A DNA stretch of 7,609 nucleotides, taken from an uncultured Bacteroidales bacterium. Its GTDB lineage: Bacteria; Bacteroidota; Bacteroidia; Bacteroidales; Paludibacteraceae. The translations under genes and the position numbers were made by a program. This document shows, piece after piece, positions 5,224 through 7,609 of this stretch. The notes under the pieces were generated by a model that saw only the letters and a list, made by a program, of their open reading frames with translations, did not search any database and was not told the origin of the DNA. The DNA is taken from NCBI GenBank assembly GCA_937885465.1, contig CAKZZM010000203.1, forward strand, positions 1 through 7,609, in the 5' to 3' direction. Positions within the stretch are counted from its first letter, which is position 1; each line of letters starts with the position of its first letter.

Positions 5224-5472
5224 ATGACACCTTTTGATCCATTCAATCTAAACCGCTTTATCGGTGCGCAGGAGAGTTTTTACATCGATGCGCTGCAAGA
5301 AATAAATCATGTTTGCGTATCTGAACAAAACATATTGCTTTTACGCACGATTTTGAACATTATCAAAGAGGCGAGTGATTATGAAACGACCAAGCTAAGA
5401 AAGAGCCATCTAAAAATATTGAACGAAGAATATACATATATTTGGCGGTTTGACTACATATTTTCGGCATAA
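5224..5472 (+). pseudogene. DUF1810 N-terminal remnant joined to unrelated sequence
   Basis: This is an 82-codon frame. Residues 8-27 (NLNRFIGAQESFYIDALQEI) match the start of DUF1810 proteins, whose N-terminus reads roughly [FY]-[DN]-L-x-R-F-x-x-A-Q-x-x-x-Y-x-x-A-L-x-E-I. The next hallmark of that family, GRK-x-(S/T)-HWMW-(x)-FPQ, is absent in all three forward frames here. From residue 28 on the sequence is unlike the family, and the full domain is about 140 residues, so this is most likely a broken or chimeric gene. The start ATG overlaps the TGA that ends the +1 frame of the sanA-like gene (ATGA), suggesting the two were once translationally coupled. Residues 28-82 (NHVCVSEQNILLLR onward) show mixed helical character; I do not recognise them. 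A genuine short protein cannot be excluded. Confidence 0.6.
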
Positions 5473-5632
5473 TGATAAACTTGTCCCCTACTCCCAAGAA
5501 ACAGATAGCCTTTTTTGTACGAATCTACCGACTCAATCAGTTTTCATACATACCACCCCATAGTTCATACAGGATTCTAATATGCAAAAAGCGCAAGTAG
5601 TACTTTTGTGATGAAAATATATCACAAAAGTC
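5473..5632 (+). promoter_or_regulatory. intergenic region with -7 box and perfect 11-bp palindrome before the WG-repeat gene
   Basis: ACTTTTGTGAT (5602-5612) and ATCACAAAAGT (5621-5631) form a perfect inverted repeat around 8 nt. The palindrome contains a TACTTTTG -7 box (5601-5608) and ends 1 base before the ATG at 5633. No TTTG at the right distance upstream was found, so the promoter is only half supported. If used, the 5' UTR would be about 15-20 nt and lie inside the palindrome. The rest of the 160 bp shows no gene. Confidence 0.6.
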
Positions 5633-6634
5633 ATGAAAAAAAGAACTGTTTTTATCTCGCTTGCTGCCATTTGTGCAGCCGTTGTACTCACCGCTGTAGG
5701 TGTAGCTGTCTATAAACATTTTGCGTATCCCTTCAAGAAGAAACTGCTCGGAGAGAGTATCGGCAACGCCGGACTTCGTTATATCCATGGCGATTATATC
5801 TACGACTCCAAGACGGGCAAGAAACTCATAAGGGACATTGATTGGCTGTATGTCTCGTGTTCCGACAGTATCGGTATTCTTGCCAAAGAGGGTAAACGCG
5901 CTTATATCAACCTCAATAACGCCGAGTTGCTAACTCCGCTAACCTACGATAAGGCATGGGCTTTTGTATGCGACCGCGGCGTGATGGTGCGCAACGACAG
6001 TGTATTCATCTTCCGTCGCGACGGCTCACAAGTGAATAGCGAGGGGATGCCGTATCACAAAGAGTATGAACTGGTGTTTTTCCACAACAACCTCGTCATA
6101 CACGGTACGCCCGACCTTGTAGGCGTGATAGACACCGCCTGCAACTGGTTACTGCCACCGGAGTACAAAAAGATATCGATGGACTATAACCATCGTCTCT
6201 ACAACACACAGAAGAAAGACCTGTGGCAGGTGCTTGACTTTGACATGAGTACCGTTCTAAAAGGCGATTACAAGGATGTGACCATCGACTGGAGTGAAGG
6301 TATCATCGCCACCGAATATAACGGCATCGAACATCTCTTCTCCTACGAAGGCAAGATGTTGTACGAAGTCATCTATGCCAGTATCCGCGAACTCAACTAC
6401 AAGACCGACAAGAAAGACAAATTCGGTGACCCCGTTTATACTCCTACCAACTGCTATGTCTATGAGGCATATAACGGCAAATGCGGCTTGATGAACCGAC
6501 AATACAAGATTCTCACTCCCCCGCAATTTAATAACATCGAAGCACAGACACAACATATCTTCTTTGCCACCTTCGGTGACTATTTCTCTCGTTTCGGTAC
6601 CCTCATCGATGAGACAGGCCGCCCGCTACGATAA
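5633..6634 (+). CDS. membrane-anchored WG-repeat-like protein
   Basis: This 333-residue protein has a basic start (MKKR) and one hydrophobic segment (about residues 6-27) that could be an uncleaved signal anchor; no lipobox is clear, though C14 lies in the hydrophobic stretch. The rest should be outside the cytoplasmic membrane. It shows degenerate WG-like beta repeats, best seen as LVGVIDTACNWLLPPEYKKI (162-181) and CGLMNRQYKILTPPQFNNI (284-302), the 'G-x-hD-x-x-G-x-hhxPxxYDxI' pattern common in Bacteroidota. Weaker copies include IGILAKEGKRAYINLNNAELLTPLTYDKA (80-108). WG repeats are assumed to be binding modules; no enzyme motif is visible. mtgA follows after 10 bp, so both are probably in one transcript and a role at the cell envelope is plausible. 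Codons are richer in G and C than in the genes to the left. Confidence 0.75.
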   Translation: MKKRTVFISLAAICAAVVLTAVGVAVYKHFAYPFKKKLLGESIGNAGLRYIHGDYIYDSKTGKKLIRDIDWLYVSCSDSIGILAKEGKRAYINLNNAELLTPLTYDKAWAFVCDRGVMVRNDSVFIFRRDGSQVNSEGMPYHKEYELVFFHNNLVIHGTPDLVGVIDTACNWLLPPEYKKISMDYNHRLYNTQKKDLWQVLDFDMSTVLKGDYKDVTIDWSEGIIATEYNGIEHLFSYEGKMLYEVIYASIRELNYKTDKKDKFGDPVYTPTNCYVYEAYNGKCGLMNRQYKILTPPQFNNIEAQTQHIFFATFGDYFSRFGTLIDETGRPLR

Positions 6635-6644
6635 GATAGAGTGC

Positions 6645-7298
6645 ATGAAAAAGATTATACGATATATCGGTATCGTTCTATGCTGGCTGATGATATTGAG
6701 CGTTGTGCAGGTGGCGGTATTGCGGTTTGTACCCATCACCCGCACTCCGCTCATGGTGCTACGCAAGTGTGAGGCGATCGGCAGCGGTCGCGACCTCAGT
6801 ATCCGACAGCATTGGCGCAAACTAAGCGATATATCTCCGAACATGCAGAATGCTGTCATCGCCGCCGAAGATAGTCATTTTTACGAGCATGGCGGTTTCT
6901 CGGCAGAAGGGATTGAGCGTGCTGTGCGTGAACTGCAAGAGGGGCAGTTACATCATGGTGGCAGCACTATCTCTCAACAAACGGCAAAGAATGTGTTTTG
7001 CCTACCCCATCGCACGTATCTGCGCAAGGCAGTGGAAGCCTATTACACTGTGCTTATAGAACTGCTCTGGGGCAAAGACCGCATCCTTGAGGTGTATCTT
7101 AACGTGGCAGAGATGGGCGACGGCATTTTCGGAGCAGAAGCAGCAGCACAACAGTATTTTCATACCTCTGCCGCTATTCTCACCCGCGAACAATCCGCAC
7201 TCATAGCCGTCTGCCTGCCTAATCCCCGACGGATGTCACCCGCCATACCGACAACGTACATCACCCAACGACAACAAACTATTCTCCGACAGTTCTAA
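6645..7298 (+). CDS. mtgA: monofunctional biosynthetic peptidoglycan transglycosylase
   Basis: This 217-residue GT51-family glycosyltransferase polymerises lipid II into glycan strands at the periplasmic face of the inner membrane. There is one N-terminal membrane segment (about residues 5-29). Family motifs in order: VIAAEDSHFYEHGGF (71-85; catalytic E75), HHGGSTISQQTAKNVF (103-118), YLRKAVEAYYTVLIE (125-139; RKxxE), and WGKDRILEVYLNVAEMG (142-158). It has no transpeptidase domain, and its length is normal for MtgA. I start it at ATG 6645 (MKKIIRY, directly followed by the membrane segment), 10 bp after the preceding stop; the upstream in-frame ATG at 6564 would overlap the previous gene by 71 bp and add a non-membrane tail. 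No Shine-Dalgarno is seen. Confidence 0.95.
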   Translation: MKKIIRYIGIVLCWLMILSVVQVAVLRFVPITRTPLMVLRKCEAIGSGRDLSIRQHWRKLSDISPNMQNAVIAAEDSHFYEHGGFSAEGIERAVRELQEGQLHHGGSTISQQTAKNVFCLPHRTYLRKAVEAYYTVLIELLWGKDRILEVYLNVAEMGDGIFGAEAAAQQYFHTSAAILTREQSALIAVCLPNPRRMSPAIPTTYITQRQQTILRQF

Positions 7299-7330
7299 CC
7301 ACAACCACCTCAGCAGCGGTAAAAAGCCGA

Positions 7331-7361
7331 TTTCGTACATGCCACACCTACTTTCGTACAT
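7331..7361 (+). promoter_or_regulatory. 10-bp direct repeat at 21-bp period upstream of the LytTR gene
   Basis: TTTCGTACAT occurs at 7331-7340 and again at 7352-7361, exactly 21 bp apart (two helical turns), placing both on the same DNA face. LytTR regulators such as AgrA bind pairs of ~9-bp direct repeats with similar period. The pair lies about 40-70 bp upstream of the -7 box TACTTTTG (7401-7408), a suitable place for an activator or autoregulatory site. Confidence 0.5.
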
Positions 7362-7400
7362 TTTCTCAATTAAGATAATGTCTGTTTCATAACAATTTTG

Positions 7401-7408
7401 TACTTTTG
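7401..7408 (+). promoter_or_regulatory. -7 promoter element for the LytTR gene
   Basis: TACTTTTG matches TAnnTTTG and ends 8 bp before the ATG at 7417, implying a very short leader. No exact TTTG partner was found at the usual distance; CTGTTTC nearby is the closest, which would fit an activator-dependent promoter. The whole 118-bp gap after mtgA shows no terminator I can support. Confidence 0.5.
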
Positions 7409-7416
7409 TCACCGAA

Positions 7417-7609
7417 ATGATCAACGACCACTCGCATATCTGTATCTCTACCGCCACCGACTTGCTGCGGGTCAGTATCCGTCAGATACTCTATATCCAA
7501 TCCGACGGCAACTACTGCTCTCTGTTCCAAACAGGCGGCGAAATGCGAATGATAACCTATCAACTCGGACAAGTGGAGAAGATGATCGCCGCGCAACTAC
7601 CCGCCGAAG
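7417..7609 (+). CDS. LytTR DNA-binding domain protein, 3'-truncated by window edge
   Basis: The frame is open from ATG 7417 to the end of the window (64 codons visible). After a short N-terminus (MINDHSHICISTATDLLRVS) comes IRQILYIQSDGNYCSLF, followed by MRMITYQLGQVEKMIAAQL. This matches the start of a LytTR domain ('I-xYIEs-xGNYvxi...hxxsLxxhexxL'). LytTR proteins bind DNA through a beta fold and act as transcription regulators. Here the domain begins within the first 20 residues, so no receiver domain precedes it. It is therefore a stand-alone LytTR protein or one with C-terminal additions beyond the window. Upstream direct repeats suggest autoregulation. Confidence 0.85.
   Translation, partial: MINDHSHICISTATDLLRVSIRQILYIQSDGNYCSLFQTGGEMRMITYQLGQVEKMIAAQLPAE

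Noticed and set aside
5606..5627. CRP/FNR-type site (TGTGA...TCACA) before the WG-repeat gene
   Set aside because: The half-sites are 10 bp apart; the CRP family needs 6 bp between TGTGA and TCACA. Kept only as an unassigned palindrome.
6564..6644. Longer mtgA start at the in-frame ATG 6564
   Set aside because: It would overlap the WG-repeat gene by 71 bp and put 27 polar residues before the membrane segment; ATG 6645 gives a normal MtgA N-terminus.

Overview
The window looks like a piece of a Bacteroidota genome, probably Bacteroidales. Several intergenic regions carry the phylum's promoter form (TTTG upstream of TAnnTTTG), most starts lack a Shine-Dalgarno sequence, and the gene families (VirE_N/BT4734-type primase, WG-repeat protein, stand-alone LytTR protein) are typical of that group. 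All genes recognised are on the + strand. No RNA gene, insertion sequence or integrase was seen.

Left part (1-4271): a tightly packed operon encodes the C-terminal part of a RecD/UvrD-type SF1 helicase, Cas1, a protein with an archaeo-eukaryotic-primase-like VirE_N domain, and a Cas2 with a ~60-residue N-terminal extension. Gaps between genes are 1-6 bp. An AT-rich leader with a good promoter follows, then a CRISPR array of 11 near-identical 37-bp repeats plus a twelfth, degenerate terminal repeat, enclosing 11 spacers of 34-39 bp. No interference (effector) gene is visible, so inside this window the locus is adaptation-only. Effectors may lie left of the edge. Many spacers contain inverted repeats able to fold into hairpins, which I consider the most unexpected signal here. 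A working model is a primase/helicase-assisted Cas1-Cas2 integrase that samples structured nucleic acid.

Middle part (4272-5632): directly after the degenerate repeat is a promoter, then a leader with two mutually exclusive hairpins, then a 42-codon, extremely acidic small ORF with an unusually strong Shine-Dalgarno sequence. Next is a SanA/DUF218 membrane protein gene whose 3' end looks frameshifted, overlapping by ATGA a remnant that starts as DUF1810 and then diverges. A 22/27-match copy of the small ORF's last codons lies at the sanA-like/DUF1810 junction, so this stretch looks like a recombination mosaic.

Right part (5633-7609): base composition becomes visibly more GC-rich. A membrane-anchored WG-repeat-like protein, preceded by a perfect 11-bp palindrome, is followed after 10 bp by mtgA (monofunctional peptidoglycan glycosyltransferase). 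After that comes the start of a LytTR-domain gene, with a 10-bp direct repeat at 21-bp period upstream that could be its own binding site. This part looks like ordinary chromosome (cell envelope and regulation), with the CRISPR and mosaic region as an accessory neighbour.
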